The notes beneath the pieces were generated by a model. The model ran no database searches and was not told where the DNA came from. It was given only the letters and a program-made list of their open reading frames with translations. Shown here one piece after another: positions 1-8,264 of a DNA stretch of 52,978 nucleotides (the first letter of the stretch is position 1; each line of letters opens with the position of its first letter). Location of the stretch: positions 102,757-155,734 of the forward strand of contig JAAHGF010000007.1 in assembly GCA_010672585.1 (NCBI GenBank), given 5' to 3'. Source of the DNA: Okeania sp. SIO1I7 (GTDB lineage Bacteria > Cyanobacteriota > Cyanobacteriia > Cyanobacteriales > Microcoleaceae). The position numbers were made by a program, and so were the translations under genes.

Positions 1-192
1 ATTTTCAATGGAATTTACATAAGACAACCTCAAATATCCATCTCTAAATTTTCCATCAGCAGTTCCCAGTAATAAAACAACTTCAGCTTCAGATAATCAA
101 TAATCTGCCAGTATTTTCACAACTTATTGACAGTTGTTTCACATTGAGGAAAATCTTCAAAGCACTAAGGGGGTTTTCCAAAGTCAATATCT
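1..192 (-). pseudogene. Decayed 3'-end copy of the adjacent aminotransferase gene
   Basis: This stretch aligns base for base, at an offset of about 262-264, with positions 265-455 inside the intact aminotransferase gene next to it, with scattered substitutions. Read on the minus strand it encodes the same C-terminal segment, but TGA replaces the TTA leucine codon in the part that reads LADYLLSEAG in the intact gene. The copy runs off the window's left edge, so its full extent is unknown. It is non-functional and probably arose by tandem duplication or recombination. Confidence 0.85.
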
Positions 193-213
193 TATATATT
201 CACCTTCAACTAT

Positions 214-1380
214 TTAACTAAATTTTTCAACAGCTATTTTCATCCGACTAATACCTTCTCGAATATTCTCAATGGAATTAGCATAAGACAACCTCAAATA
301 TCCATCACCAAATTTTCCATAAGCAGTTCCCGGCAACAAAGCAACTCCAGCTTCAGATAATAAATAATCAGCCAGCTTTTCACAACTTATCGACAGTTGC
401 TTCACATTGGGAAAAGCGTAAAAAGCACCTGCGGGTTTTCCACAATTAATACCTCCAATAGAATTTAAACCTTCCACAATAACATCACGTCGTTCCTTAA
501 ATTCTGCAAACATTTCCTTGACAAACTCCTGAGAATTTTTAATCGCTTCAATGCCAGCTATTTGAGTAAATGAACAAGCACAGGAATTAGAATTTAACAT
601 CAACTGGTCTAACTTTTCAGCTATTGCTTTAGGAGAAACAGAATAACCTAAACGCCACCCTGTCATAGCATAAGTTTTTGAATGCCCATCTAATAAAATT
701 GTGCGTTCTTTCATACCAGGAAAACTGATAATACTAGAAAAATTTGAGTCATAGACTAAATGGGAGTAAATTTCGTCAGAAAGGATGTAAAAATTATGTT
801 TAATTGCCAGTTTAGCTATAGCTTCCAAATACTCAGAAGTTAATACACTTCCAGTTGGGTTATGGGGAGAATTTAGAATTAATAATTTTGTCCGCTCAGA
901 AATAGAATTAATCAAATTATCCATACTAAATTGAAAGTCTAATTCCTCCAACAAAGGTAATGGAATAGGTTTGCCTCCGACTAAATTAATCACTGATTCA
1001 TAAACAGGAAATCCAGGGTTAGGATAAATCACCTCATCCCCAGAATTTATTAATGCTAAAAGAGTAAAAAATATGACTGGTTTTGCACCTGGCATTACCA
1101 CAACTTCATCAGGATTAACTAATATATTGCGAGTTTGAGAAATATGTTCTGCTATTACTTCCCTTAACTCCAATAAACCTGCTGCGGGAGTATAAGTTGT
1201 ATAACCATTATTCATGGCTTGAAAAGCAACTTCGCGAATATTTTGAGGAGTCTGAAAATCAGGTTGACCAATTTCTAAATGAATAATATTTCGACCTTGA
1301 GACTCTAAATATTTTGCCTTAGTAAAAACCTCAATAGCAGCATCGCCACCTAAACCATTCATTCTAGTTGCAAAGTTCAT
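214..1380 (-). CDS. PLP-dependent aminotransferase, class I/II (aspartate aminotransferase-like)
   Basis: A 388-residue fold-type I aminotransferase. It should transfer an amino group between an amino acid and a 2-oxo acid in the cytoplasm using pyridoxal phosphate. The N-terminal EIGQPDFQTP segment, the NSPHNPTGS motif, the cofactor-anchoring SDEIYSHLVY region, the Schiff-base lysine in DGHSKTYAMTGWRLGY and the C-terminal RLSYANS substrate-carboxylate arginine motif are all visible. Length is normal for the family. The exact donor (aspartate, alanine, aromatic, or LL-diaminopimelate-type) cannot be told from motifs. It is monocistronic, with no coding sequence on either side in the same direction, and a decayed copy of its own 3' end lies immediately downstream. 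Confidence 0.93.
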   Translation of the reverse strand: MNFATRMNGLGGDAAIEVFTKAKYLESQGRNIIHLEIGQPDFQTPQNIREVAFQAMNNGYTTYTPAAGLLELREVIAEHISQTRNILVNPDEVVVMPGAKPVIFFTLLALINSGDEVIYPNPGFPVYESVINLVGGKPIPLPLLEELDFQFSMDNLINSISERTKLLILNSPHNPTGSVLTSEYLEAIAKLAIKHNFYILSDEIYSHLVYDSNFSSIISFPGMKERTILLDGHSKTYAMTGWRLGYSVSPKAIAEKLDQLMLNSNSCACSFTQIAGIEAIKNSQEFVKEMFAEFKERRDVIVEGLNSIGGINCGKPAGAFYAFPNVKQLSISCEKLADYLLSEAGVALLPGTAYGKFGDGYLRLSYANSIENIREGISRMKIAVEKFS

Positions 1381-2210
1381 AATTAATATAAATGATATTT
1401 TCTGGATAATTTTACTATAGTAATCACCGAATCAAATGTGAGAATTTTAGTATTCTCTAAAAGTATAGAAAATAGCCGCTTAAGGATTCATGTATATTAG
1501 TTCTTTTCTTTGTTATCTGTTCCCTATACCCTATACCTTATCCCCTAAAAGTCTATAATATCTCACAACTAAAATAATTTTACTATAGTAATTAGTTGCT
1601 TGACTACAATACAAGTTATAAAATTAGTTATATAGCAATCACCGAATGATTTCTGAGATATTTTAAGATATTTAAGATGAATCAAAATTCTTTTATCTTC
1701 CGAAGGACGTGACTCTTAATTAACCCTAATTAACTAATTACTAAAAAATTAGGCGATCGCTACTTCATGAGAGTTTTTTCGTAAGCATTCAGCCATCAGC
1801 TATCAGCTATCAGCTATTAATTCATTGCCTTGAGAGCAGGAATTAGTATTAAAAAATGCAAGGAGAATTATAAAGTATTGGAAAGAAACTGACCTTAACA
1901 TTAGCAGTGTATATACATTATCTATGAAAAAGCTAAAAGCTGACCGCTAATAGCTGAATGCTTACGTTTTTTCATCAAGGCAGTTGAGCCAGAAAAATAT
2001 ATCCTTATGCTAAGTAGATTGATTGAATTTTTGGTTAAATAGGAATTAAGATTAAAAAAGCTGAAAACTTCTGAGTAACTGCTTTATAGCTTCATTTTCA
2101 GATTATTCATTTTAATTTGTATTTATAGCTACCTGCTTAATTTGTGATTATGATTTAAAGTTTTTAGTAGTTTAGGGTAAGTATCTTAGTTAAAAAAGGA
2201 ATATTTAGTT
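1381..2210. other. Non-coding spacer with one R1 repeat
   Basis: There is no credible gene here. It is AT-rich and holds one R1 element (1781-1965, listed separately) and the segment 1716-1766, ending in the near-HIP1 string TTAGGCGATCGCTAC. That segment recurs in degraded form at 3748-3795, part of a small segmental duplication around the broken gene that follows. Confidence 0.7.
1781..1965. repeat. R1 inverted-repeat element (MITE-like), copy A
   Basis: Starts GTAAGCATTCAGCCATCAGC followed by repeated AGCTATC, and ends CTAATAGCTGAATGCTTAC, so the ends are inverted repeats. It is about 185 bp and has no reading frame. The same ends bound elements at 6947-7153, 36626-36832 and 42839-43067. 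Its size, inverted ends and lack of coding capacity fit a non-autonomous mobile element; no target duplication is obvious. Confidence 0.8.
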
Positions 2211-2891
2211 ATGCCTAAAACTAGTTTTAGTGTGGGAGAGCATGAATTAGAGTTAATTTGTGAATCGAGTGGTAAAGAATATATCATTTACGATAATCAA
2301 ATAATTTCTGAACAACGAAATTAGCTAACTTTATCTTCTATTCATAATTTTGAAGTTAGTGAAAGTGCCGAAGTAGCTAACTATAGTGTCAGTTTTAAAA
2401 GTACTATTTCAGGTTTAATAAAATACAATGTGAACCGGAATAATATACAAATAAAAAAGGGTGTAATGAGTTCAATTACACTGGGTTTGCTGAGAATATA
2501 TTTTTTCTGCATGGGTTTAGTTTTTATAGGTAATGTAGGGTTATTTATAATAGTAAGAAATTATATAAAATATGGAAGATCGACATATAGTGCCAATGAG
2601 TTAATCGGTTTCTATATCGGACTAGGAATTGAGCTAATTTTTGGAGTTTTCTTTCTGATATTTGCTTTTTGCTTAAAGAAAATTCTCTTGAAACTACCAA
2701 AACTGATAACTACAGTATTATGGATACGAATAGGAATGATGTTAGTTACAACGCCTTTTTTATTCTGGAATTCTATACAAGAACAGACTTTTTCGCCTTG
2801 GTTAATATTGATAATTTTATTTATTTGGCTGTATTGGTTTCTGTTAGAAAATTGTAAAGCTATGTCTCAAGAACTTAAATTACAACCATAG
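2211..2891 (+). pseudogene. Four-helix membrane protein gene broken by an in-frame amber codon
   Basis: An ATG at 2211, behind AAAAAAGGAATA, opens a frame that runs 37 codons to TAG at 2322-2324 and then continues in the same frame with no other stop to 2891. The whole would be 226 residues. The first about 75 residues are beta-rich and polar (SFSVGEHELELICESSGKEY onwards), and the rest has four hydrophobic segments. The second part could be translated alone from the GTG at 2430, but the unbroken frame upstream argues that the stop is a recent nonsense mutation. I do not recognise the family. A degraded copy of its first codons lies at 3895-3995. Confidence 0.6.
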
Positions 2892-3140
2892 TTGCACAGT
2901 AAAAAATTAATCTAGCTAGTATAGCAAATACTTTTTTTTATCAAAATCTTGAATGCTATAGCAATCCTAAATAGGTTGTAAAATCTTATCGTAGTTTGGT
3001 CTTCAAACCCAAGCAAAAATGGGATTGATATGACCAAACTCCCGACAGTTTTTTTCAGGAATCATTTCATATTGCTACAGAACGGAAAATTTAATTTTTT
3101 TCTGTTACTGTAAAGATAAAATAATTTTAAATATTTAACT

Positions 3141-3731
3141 ATGATTGCTTCTTCCCAAAATTTTAATATCACACCCGAAGAATATCTTCAAATGGAAGAT
3201 AAAAGCCAAATTAAACATGAATATATTGATGGAGAAATTTATGCAATGGCTGGAGCTAGCGATGCTCATGTTACAATATCTCTTAATTTAGCAGCATTGC
3301 TCCGTAGTCACGTTAGAGGTCGTGGTTGTCGAGTTTATATTTCTGACATGAAAGCTAGAATTGAAACTAAGAATAAGAATAAATTCTATTATCCTGATGT
3401 GATGGTAACTTGTGACAAACGAGACCAAGAAACTACTAATTATAAAAGTTTTCCTTGTTTAATTGTAGAAGTTATTTCTGATTCTACAGAAGCTTTTGAT
3501 AGAGGAGATAAATTTGCAGATTATCAAACTTTAGAAAGTCTACAAGAGTACGTTTTAATTAATCCAAAATCTCAGAGAGTAGAATGTTTTCGGCGTGGGC
3601 AAGATGGTTTGTGGATATTGGAATTTTACACGGCAGAAAAATCTGTATTTCAACTAAAAAGTGTTGAATTTGAAGGCAGTTTAGCCGACCTTTATGAAGA
3701 AGTCTCTTTTGAATTAGAGTCGGAAATTTAG
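3141..3731 (+). CDS. Uma2 family (DUF820) endonuclease-like protein
   Basis: A 196-residue protein of the Uma2 family, which has a PD-(D/E)XK restriction-endonuclease-like fold and is heavily expanded in cyanobacteria; its biological role is largely unknown. The N-terminal TPEEYLQMEDKSQIKHEYIDGEIYAMAG is the family signature. The predicted catalytic aspartate sits in FYYPDVMVTC, and the paired glutamate follows in CLIVEVISDSTEAFDRGDK. Length is typical. It stands alone between repeat-rich spacers, with no partner gene. ATG at 3141 gives a canonical family N-terminus. Confidence 0.93.
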   Translation: MIASSQNFNITPEEYLQMEDKSQIKHEYIDGEIYAMAGASDAHVTISLNLAALLRSHVRGRGCRVYISDMKARIETKNKNKFYYPDVMVTCDKRDQETTNYKSFPCLIVEVISDSTEAFDRGDKFADYQTLESLQEYVLINPKSQRVECFRRGQDGLWILEFYTAEKSVFQLKSVEFEGSLADLYEEVSFELESEI

Positions 3732-3894
3732 CCATAAATAATCCAGAGGCTAATTAACTTAATTAACTACTCAAAAAATTAGGTGATCGCTACTAAATTC
3801 AAAGCATTAAAATTTCTTTATCAATATAACTGAGAAAGAAAAAATACATCTCTAATCTCGTTCTTGATTTTTTGCTTGTGATTGAAAATGTTGA

Positions 3895-3995
3895 GCATCT
3901 TAGTAAAAAAAAAGGAAGTTTTAGGCATAACTAAAACTCGCTTTAGTGTTGATGTTTCTTGAGAATCACAGAAAGTTTATTTCTATATTTTATAA
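3895..3995 (+). pseudogene. Degraded second copy of the 5' end of the broken membrane-protein gene
   Basis: The block GTAAAAAAAAAGGAAGTTTT, then CATAACTAAAACTCGCTTTAGTG, matches the ribosome-binding site and first codons at 2190-2240, followed by GAATCACAGAAAGTTTAT resembling the codons for ESSGKEY. The start codon is lost and the frame closes quickly. The preceding 3748-3795 also matches 1716-1766, so about 0.5 kb was duplicated and has decayed. The rest of 3732-4120 shows nothing else. Confidence 0.55.
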
Positions 3996-4119
3996 AGGCG
4001 AGCGTAACTCAGGGCAAAATTTTTCAGGGTACTGAATGTCGTGAGCGATCGCGGACTTTCTCTGTCGGATTAAATATATTTTTCTACTTCTATTTATTGA
4101 CCGAATAATTAATAATTAA

Positions 4120-4411
4120 TAATTAGGGTTTGCTGAAAAAGTCTTATGGGTCAGGGTAGGAGATAGGAGACAGGAGACAACCCATCCCTAACCCTTCCCC
4201 CGACCGTGGAGGGGAGGGGAAGACAGGAGTCAGGGGAATTATAGAGGAGGTAGAAGGAAGAATAATCAAGGGATTATTCTGCGCAACTATGCGCCTAAAA
4301 TGCTAATTTTTTGAACCATTACGACCTAAAAGCTTGGACTTTTTTTCACTAAAAAATGCGCTCAACCTTTATATGTGAATGCTTTTAGATTTAATCAGCA
4401 AACCCTAATTA
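4120..4411. repeat. R2 inverted-repeat element, copy A
   Basis: Begins AATTAGGGTTTGCTGAAAAAGTC and ends AGATTTAATCAGCAAACCCTAATT, an imperfect inverted repeat about 290 bp apart. The inside has no coding capacity and includes GGAGGGGAGGGG and a segment reading CTAAAATGCTAATTTTTTGA. Related ends or interiors occur at 22272-22397, 23585-23700, 38368-38505 and 52618-52770. The ends resemble those of transposase-mobilised insertion sequences, so this is probably a deletion derivative. Confidence 0.7.
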
Positions 4412-4423
4412 AATAATTCAGGT

Positions 4424-4511
4424 TAAAACACGGACAAAATAAAGGTGAAAAAAAGAAATAATATTTCCTTATATTCAATTCCGTTACGGTTTTAACCAGA
4501 GGTAATTATCC
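4424..4511. repeat. R3 repeat, partial copy
   Basis: Contains GAAATAATATTTCC, ATTCAATTCCGTTACGGTTT and AACCAGAGGTAATTATCC, nearly identical to 36971-37025. Only one half of the element is present. It abuts the sulfotransferase gene and supplies its stop codon (TAA read on the minus strand from TTA in the GGTAATTATC arm). Confidence 0.7.
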
Positions 4512-5432
4512 ATTATCCATTAATGAATAATCTTCTAGGGTAATTCCTAAAATAGATTCATCCCAATAATCTTTAAATTTAGAGTCAGACATTTTTTTTG
4601 TATATAGATCATTGAAACGTTGATTTTGTTCATCCGTCAAATAATTACGCCAATCTCCTACTATTCCTTTTCTTAAATGTGGAGCTTCATTTTGATTAAT
4701 TATCATCCAATTACAATTAGCTTTATCATTTTTTTTCATCTCATCTAATCTACTGCCAATTGCTACTTTATCTATAACTTCTTCTGAAACTTTAATTTCC
4801 AAAAAAGCTGCTAATTGACGCAAATAAGTTTTGATATTTTTATGCAATTCTTCGTATGTAAGGTATAAGACTTGTTGACGAGATGATAAAAATTTTTCCC
4901 AATGCAAGTGAAAATCAAACCAACTTCCATAATGAACTTGACCTGATAAATATAATTCAAAAAACTCATCCCAATTTCCCTGATAAGATATACTCTTTTT
5001 TGCTCTCAAATGATGGTACATAGAAATAGCAACATCTTTAGGATTTCTAAGTAGAAATATGTATTTTGTATTTGGCAGTCCTGTGGGTATTAAATGAGGC
5101 CAGCCATGAAAAGTTAAAATTCGAGGGGATGGGAGAGATTCAAAATATTCGTAAGAATGTTCTCTAGCAGGATCTGGACATGGAGGTAAACAAAGTTCTA
5201 GCCAGGGAAAAGCCTCCATCATAGTTAAATTAGGTTGATTGCCGTCATGAGTTAAAAGTAACAAAATCTGCTTTAGCCAAGTATTGCCAGATTTTATGTA
5301 AGAAACAAAAAAAATATCTTCATTTCTGGTTTTGAAGCGAGTCAGCATAGTATTTACTTTTTCTTCAGTAACAAATTGAGGATATACTATGCCATCTACC
5401 ATGCAATACCAAGAAGAATCTTGAGTTTTCAT
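4506..5432 (-). CDS. PAPS-dependent sulfotransferase
   Basis: A 308-residue cytosolic-type sulfotransferase that should transfer sulfate from 3'-phosphoadenylyl sulfate to a hydroxyl or amine. The 5'-phosphosulfate loop is YIKSGNTW (residues 45-52, usual form YPKSGTTW), the likely catalytic base is His109 in TFHGWPHLIP, the 3'-phosphate site is RNPKDVAIS (129-137), and the C-terminal RKGIVGDWRNYLT closes the cofactor site. I start at the ATG at 5430-5432; an upstream ATG would add 26 hydrophobic residues and overlap the divergent transporter gene. The divergent 63-bp spacing to an MFS exporter-like gene suggests the two serve one sulfated product. The substrate is unknown. The last residues and the stop codon lie in an R3 repeat arm. 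Confidence 0.92.
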   Translation of the reverse strand: MKTQDSSWYCMVDGIVYPQFVTEEKVNTMLTRFKTRNEDIFFVSYIKSGNTWLKQILLLLTHDGNQPNLTMMEAFPWLELCLPPCPDPAREHSYEYFESLPSPRILTFHGWPHLIPTGLPNTKYIFLLRNPKDVAISMYHHLRAKKSISYQGNWDEFFELYLSGQVHYGSWFDFHLHWEKFLSSRQQVLYLTYEELHKNIKTYLRQLAAFLEIKVSEEVIDKVAIGSRLDEMKKNDKANCNWMIINQNEAPHLRKGIVGDWRNYLTDEQNQRFNDLYTKKMSDSKFKDYWDESILGITLEDYSLMDNG

Positions 5433-5495
5433 TTGAACGACCTGAATAAGTGAATTTTTTGATAGTAAAAAAATGCTTAATTTTATAGCTTTAAG

Positions 5496-6665
5496 ATGAA
5501 TAAAAAACAAATGTTAGCCCTTGGTTTACATCGACTTGCAGTGGCTATGGTAGCTAGAGGTTTATCTCCTCTATTACCAGTATATGCAATATATTTAGGT
5601 GCTAATTCCCAATTAGTAGGTTACTATATGTCTTTTTTGCAAATTGTTTTAATTAGTGGGAATTTTTTGGGTGGTTGGTTAGGAGATAAACTCGGAAATA
5701 AAAAAATTTTGCTTATTGTTAGTACGGTAGCTAGTATTCCAGCTCTCTGGTTGATGGGTCAAGTCAATAATATTTGGCAACTTACTACGTTGACAGCTAT
5801 TATTTGGTGTTTTTATCTCGGTATTGGCATTAATCTTAATCTTACTCTAGTCGGTTTATTGAGCCTACCAGAGGAAAGAGGAAAAGTATTTGGCATATTT
5901 TCTGTTATAGCAGCTTTGGCTGGATTATTAGCAGGTTTAACATTTGGTCCTATTGCCGATCTATGGGGTTATTCGACTATGTTTAAATTTGTCTGTTTAT
6001 TTTCCTGCTTTTTTGCTTTATCGGAATTATTTTTGGAGGATAAACCTCTCTCTAATATTCCCTTACCAGAAACAATAACTAAACAGTCAACAAAAAAATG
6101 GTCGAAAGAATTTTTATTGATGCTAATAGCAACTTTAATAATGGGGTTGGTTTCTTTTGGGGGTAATTTAGGTATTTCTTTGGCTATGAACCAGCAAGGT
6201 TTTCTGTTGAGACATATTTCTTTTGTGATTGGTTTCAGTGCTAGTATTTCTTTTTTATTCTCCCCTCTAAGTGGTTGGATGAGCGATAAATTTGGTCACA
6301 AACCAATATTAATTTCATGTTATTTAATAGGTGCATTGGGTATTTTCTCCCTTGCAAGTGCAGTATCTCTATGGCAATTTTATTTAGCTGCTTGTGGAAT
6401 ATCTTTCTTGTCTTATGTTGCTTTAGGTCCTAGTTTTGCTCTAATAACAGATTTAGTTGCTCCAGATTTTTTGGGAAGAGGTATTTCTTTGTTTAGGACT
6501 GCATTCCGAGTCGGAGGAATTCTTGGCTTTATTTTAACTGGTAGTCTGATTGAAAAAATGGGAATAAGTTTAATATTTGTTTTGGAAGGATTAATTTTAA
6601 TTGTTGCAATTGGTTTGTTAATTCCTCATTTTCCTGAGCGGGGGAGTAGGGGAGTGGGGGAGTAG
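5496..6665 (+). CDS. Major facilitator superfamily transporter
   Basis: A 389-residue MFS permease with about 12 hydrophobic helices. The MFS loop 2-3 motif is GGWLGDKLGNKK in the first half, and its counterpart GWMSDKFGHKP is in the second, showing the internal duplication of the fold. It resembles drug/metabolite:H+ antiporters, but no substrate-specific motif is seen. It is divergent from the sulfotransferase, and export or uptake of a sulfated small molecule is a reasonable inference. The C-terminus (ERGSRGVGE) and stop codon are encoded by the GGGGAGTAG minisatellite, so the native end has probably been replaced. Confidence 0.92.
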   Translation: MNKKQMLALGLHRLAVAMVARGLSPLLPVYAIYLGANSQLVGYYMSFLQIVLISGNFLGGWLGDKLGNKKILLIVSTVASIPALWLMGQVNNIWQLTTLTAIIWCFYLGIGINLNLTLVGLLSLPEERGKVFGIFSVIAALAGLLAGLTFGPIADLWGYSTMFKFVCLFSCFFALSELFLEDKPLSNIPLPETITKQSTKKWSKEFLLMLIATLIMGLVSFGGNLGISLAMNQQGFLLRHISFVIGFSASISFLFSPLSGWMSDKFGHKPILISCYLIGALGIFSLASAVSLWQFYLAACGISFLSYVALGPSFALITDLVAPDFLGRGISLFRTAFRVGGILGFILTGSLIEKMGISLIFVLEGLILIVAIGLLIPHFPERGSRGVGE

Positions 6666-6709
6666 GGGAGTGGGGGAGTAGGGGAGTAGGGGAGTAGGGG
6701 AGTAGGGGT
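6639..6709. repeat. GGGGAGTAG minisatellite
   Basis: About eight 9-bp units of GGGGAGTAG/GGGGAGTGG. The repeat overlaps the last codons of the MFS gene and supplies its TAG stop. Similar G-rich short repeats (GGGGAGATG) occur at 32294-32335. Confidence 0.85.
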
Positions 6710-6720
6710 CTATGCTATAA

Positions 6721-6993
6721 ATGCCTACTCACTGTAAAGTTGACTGGCTCAGGAACAAACTGACCATCATGTCGGGCAAGGAAATACCCATTGGAGATGA
6801 TCCACTCTCCAGACTTCTCCACCAGGACCAGGAACAGGCAGAGAGACAGGCAGATGTAGCCAAAGCTGCAGAGGTAGCAGGTAAACCAGGTGTAGCACAA
6901 TCAGAGGTAGCAAACCTCACACCTGAAACAAGAAAAAAGACAATGAGTAAGCATTCAGCCGTCAGCTATCAGCTATCAGCTATGAGTTATTAA
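6721..6993 (+). CDS. Small hypothetical protein, doubtful
   Basis: A 90-codon frame, MPTHCKVDWLRNKLTIMSGK onward, hydrophilic and Ala/Glu/Gln-rich (helical) around residues 33-70. It lies in a GC-richer patch unlike the spacers around it, and its last about 15 residues are encoded inside R1 copy B. The opposite strand is also open (frames ending in FVPEPVNFTVSRHL and similar), so strand and reality are uncertain. A fragment of a larger former gene is as likely as a live one. No family recognised. Confidence 0.25.
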   Translation: MPTHCKVDWLRNKLTIMSGKEIPIGDDPLSRLLHQDQEQAERQADVAKAAEVAGKPGVAQSEVANLTPETRKKTMSKHSAVSYQLSAMSY

Positions 6994-7153
6994 CTCATTA
7001 TTTGGGAAGGAAGAATTAGTATTCAAGAAAAATGAAAATTCATAAATAAAATAGTCCTCTCAGCTAACCTTAGTCGTTGCTTGACTACTTCAAAAGCTGT
7101 TAACACAGTTCCTCCGCAGGAGGCTGGCTAAATGCTAATAACTGAATGCTTAC
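6947..7153. repeat. R1 inverted-repeat element, copy B
   Basis: Begins GTAAGCATTCAGCCGTCAGC and ends CTAATAACTGAATGCTTAC. The interior includes CTGTTAACACAGTTCCTCCG with the adjoining AGGAGGCTGGCT box, which is also present in copies at 29121-29188 and 42990-43020. It is about 207 bp and non-coding. Confidence 0.8.
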
Positions 7154-7194
7154 GATAGGATTGACTAATCATAAAAATTTTTGCTTGTTTCTCC

Positions 7195-7245
7195 TTTAAA
7201 GGAGAAGCTTTAAACCTTAATTATTCAGTAATGACCGAGGAACGA
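7195..7245. repeat. R3 repeat fragment
   Basis: CTCCTTTAAAGGAGAAGCTT plus TAAACCTTAATTATTCAGTAATGACCG matches one half of the R3 elements (compare 24352-24395). The hairpin CTCCTTTAAAGGAG is a perfect palindrome. Confidence 0.6.
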
Positions 7246-7284
7246 GAAAGACTTAATATATGACCGAATTTTCCTTTCTACTAC

Positions 7285-7713
7285 TTATTGCTGATAAATG
7301 ATTTTGGCAGAGACAATAATATTGCTAGCAGGATTAAGTCCCAAACCAATATTGCGGTCTCCTACTGCCACAATTACCGAACCACTGGGGTTATTACTAA
7401 TTACCTCTAGCTCAACTCCTGCTACCAACCCCATTTTTTTCAAGCGATGAGCCATCTCATCCATAGCATTGATAGTAATAATATGTAAGCGATCGCCTCG
7501 TTTTGCTTGTGTGAGTGGAAAATTAGTTTCTACTGCTTGTTGATAATTTTCTTTAAGAGTTTGATAGTTATTTTCCTTTTTCAACTCAATATAGTTGCTG
7601 TCTCCCAGAAATGTAAATTCCCATGCTTTCTCCTTCCTCTCTACATTATATTCTGACCTATATTCATATTTTTTATCCATTAATTTATGTAAATAATTGA
7701 GATTGATTTTCAT
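7285..7713 (-). CDS. FeoA-domain protein
   Basis: A 142-residue protein whose second half (about residues 65-142) is a FeoA/SH3-like domain: LTQAKRGDRLHIITINA, then RLKKMGLVAGVELEVISNNP, SVIVAVGDRNIGLG and a closing beta strand. FeoA domains assist FeoB ferrous-iron uptake or act as C-terminal domains of metal regulators. No feoB is adjacent. The first about 65 residues are charged and not recognised, and no DNA-binding helix-turn-helix is evident. The function is therefore metal-related at best. ATG at 7713 opens the only long frame. Confidence 0.8.
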   Translation of the reverse strand: MKINLNYLHKLMDKKYEYRSEYNVERKEKAWEFTFLGDSNYIELKKENNYQTLKENYQQAVETNFPLTQAKRGDRLHIITINAMDEMAHRLKKMGLVAGVELEVISNNPSGSVIVAVGDRNIGLGLNPASNIIVSAKIIYQQ

Positions 7714-7954
7714 TTAGTATATTAACGATAGCAGAGTTGTTTGTCAAGTTTAATATTTGACATTATTCAAAACTGGAACTAGAGAAAATCAGGAACTATT
7801 AATTATATTATCTCTCTCATCTACCTGCCATTAAGAAAGTATTAATTATTTATTTTCAATATTTTTACTATTGTTATAGCAGTCGAAGGAAAGGTTAGGA
7901 CAGATAAAAAGCTTAAAACTGAGACAACGTAAGATTTTTACTTCTTCCTTCTTT

Positions 7955-8232
7955 ACCGAAAAATTAATAATTCAAGAATTCAAGAATTCAGGTTTAAAGC
8001 CTCCCCTTTCAAGGGGAAAAAGCGGTCGTTTTGCTAGCGCAAAATGTTTGCGCAGCATGACCTAGGAAAAAGCGCAGCTTCCCGTAGGGTGGGATGGATA
8101 GGTTACCTAACCATATCCAATCGACCAAGAGAATATATTTTTTCCTTTTATTCAATCCTATCCGTTTTAGGGAGAGGTAATTATTAATTATTAATTATTA
8201 ATTATTAATTATTAATTATTAATTATTAATTA
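7955..8232. repeat. R3 repeat element, full copy
   Basis: Opens with TTACCGAAAAATTAATAATTC and TTTAAAGCCTCCCCTTTCAAG, and contains GGGAAAAAGCGGTCG, CGCAGCTTCCCGTAGGGTGG, CCAATCGACCAAGAGAA and CCGTTTTAGGGAGAGGTAA. It closes with many TAATTATTAAT repeats. The same ordered blocks occur at 36835-37055 and, in reverse order, at 24208-24395. There are no reading frames. The rest of the 7714-8264 spacer shows no gene. Confidence 0.75.
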
Positions 8233-8264
8233 TTGAATTCTTCCTTCTGCTATACTCAAAATTC

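Noticed and set aside
5433-5510. Longer N-terminus for the sulfotransferase
   Set aside because: It would overlap the divergent MFS gene and add residues not seen before the sulfotransferase domain.
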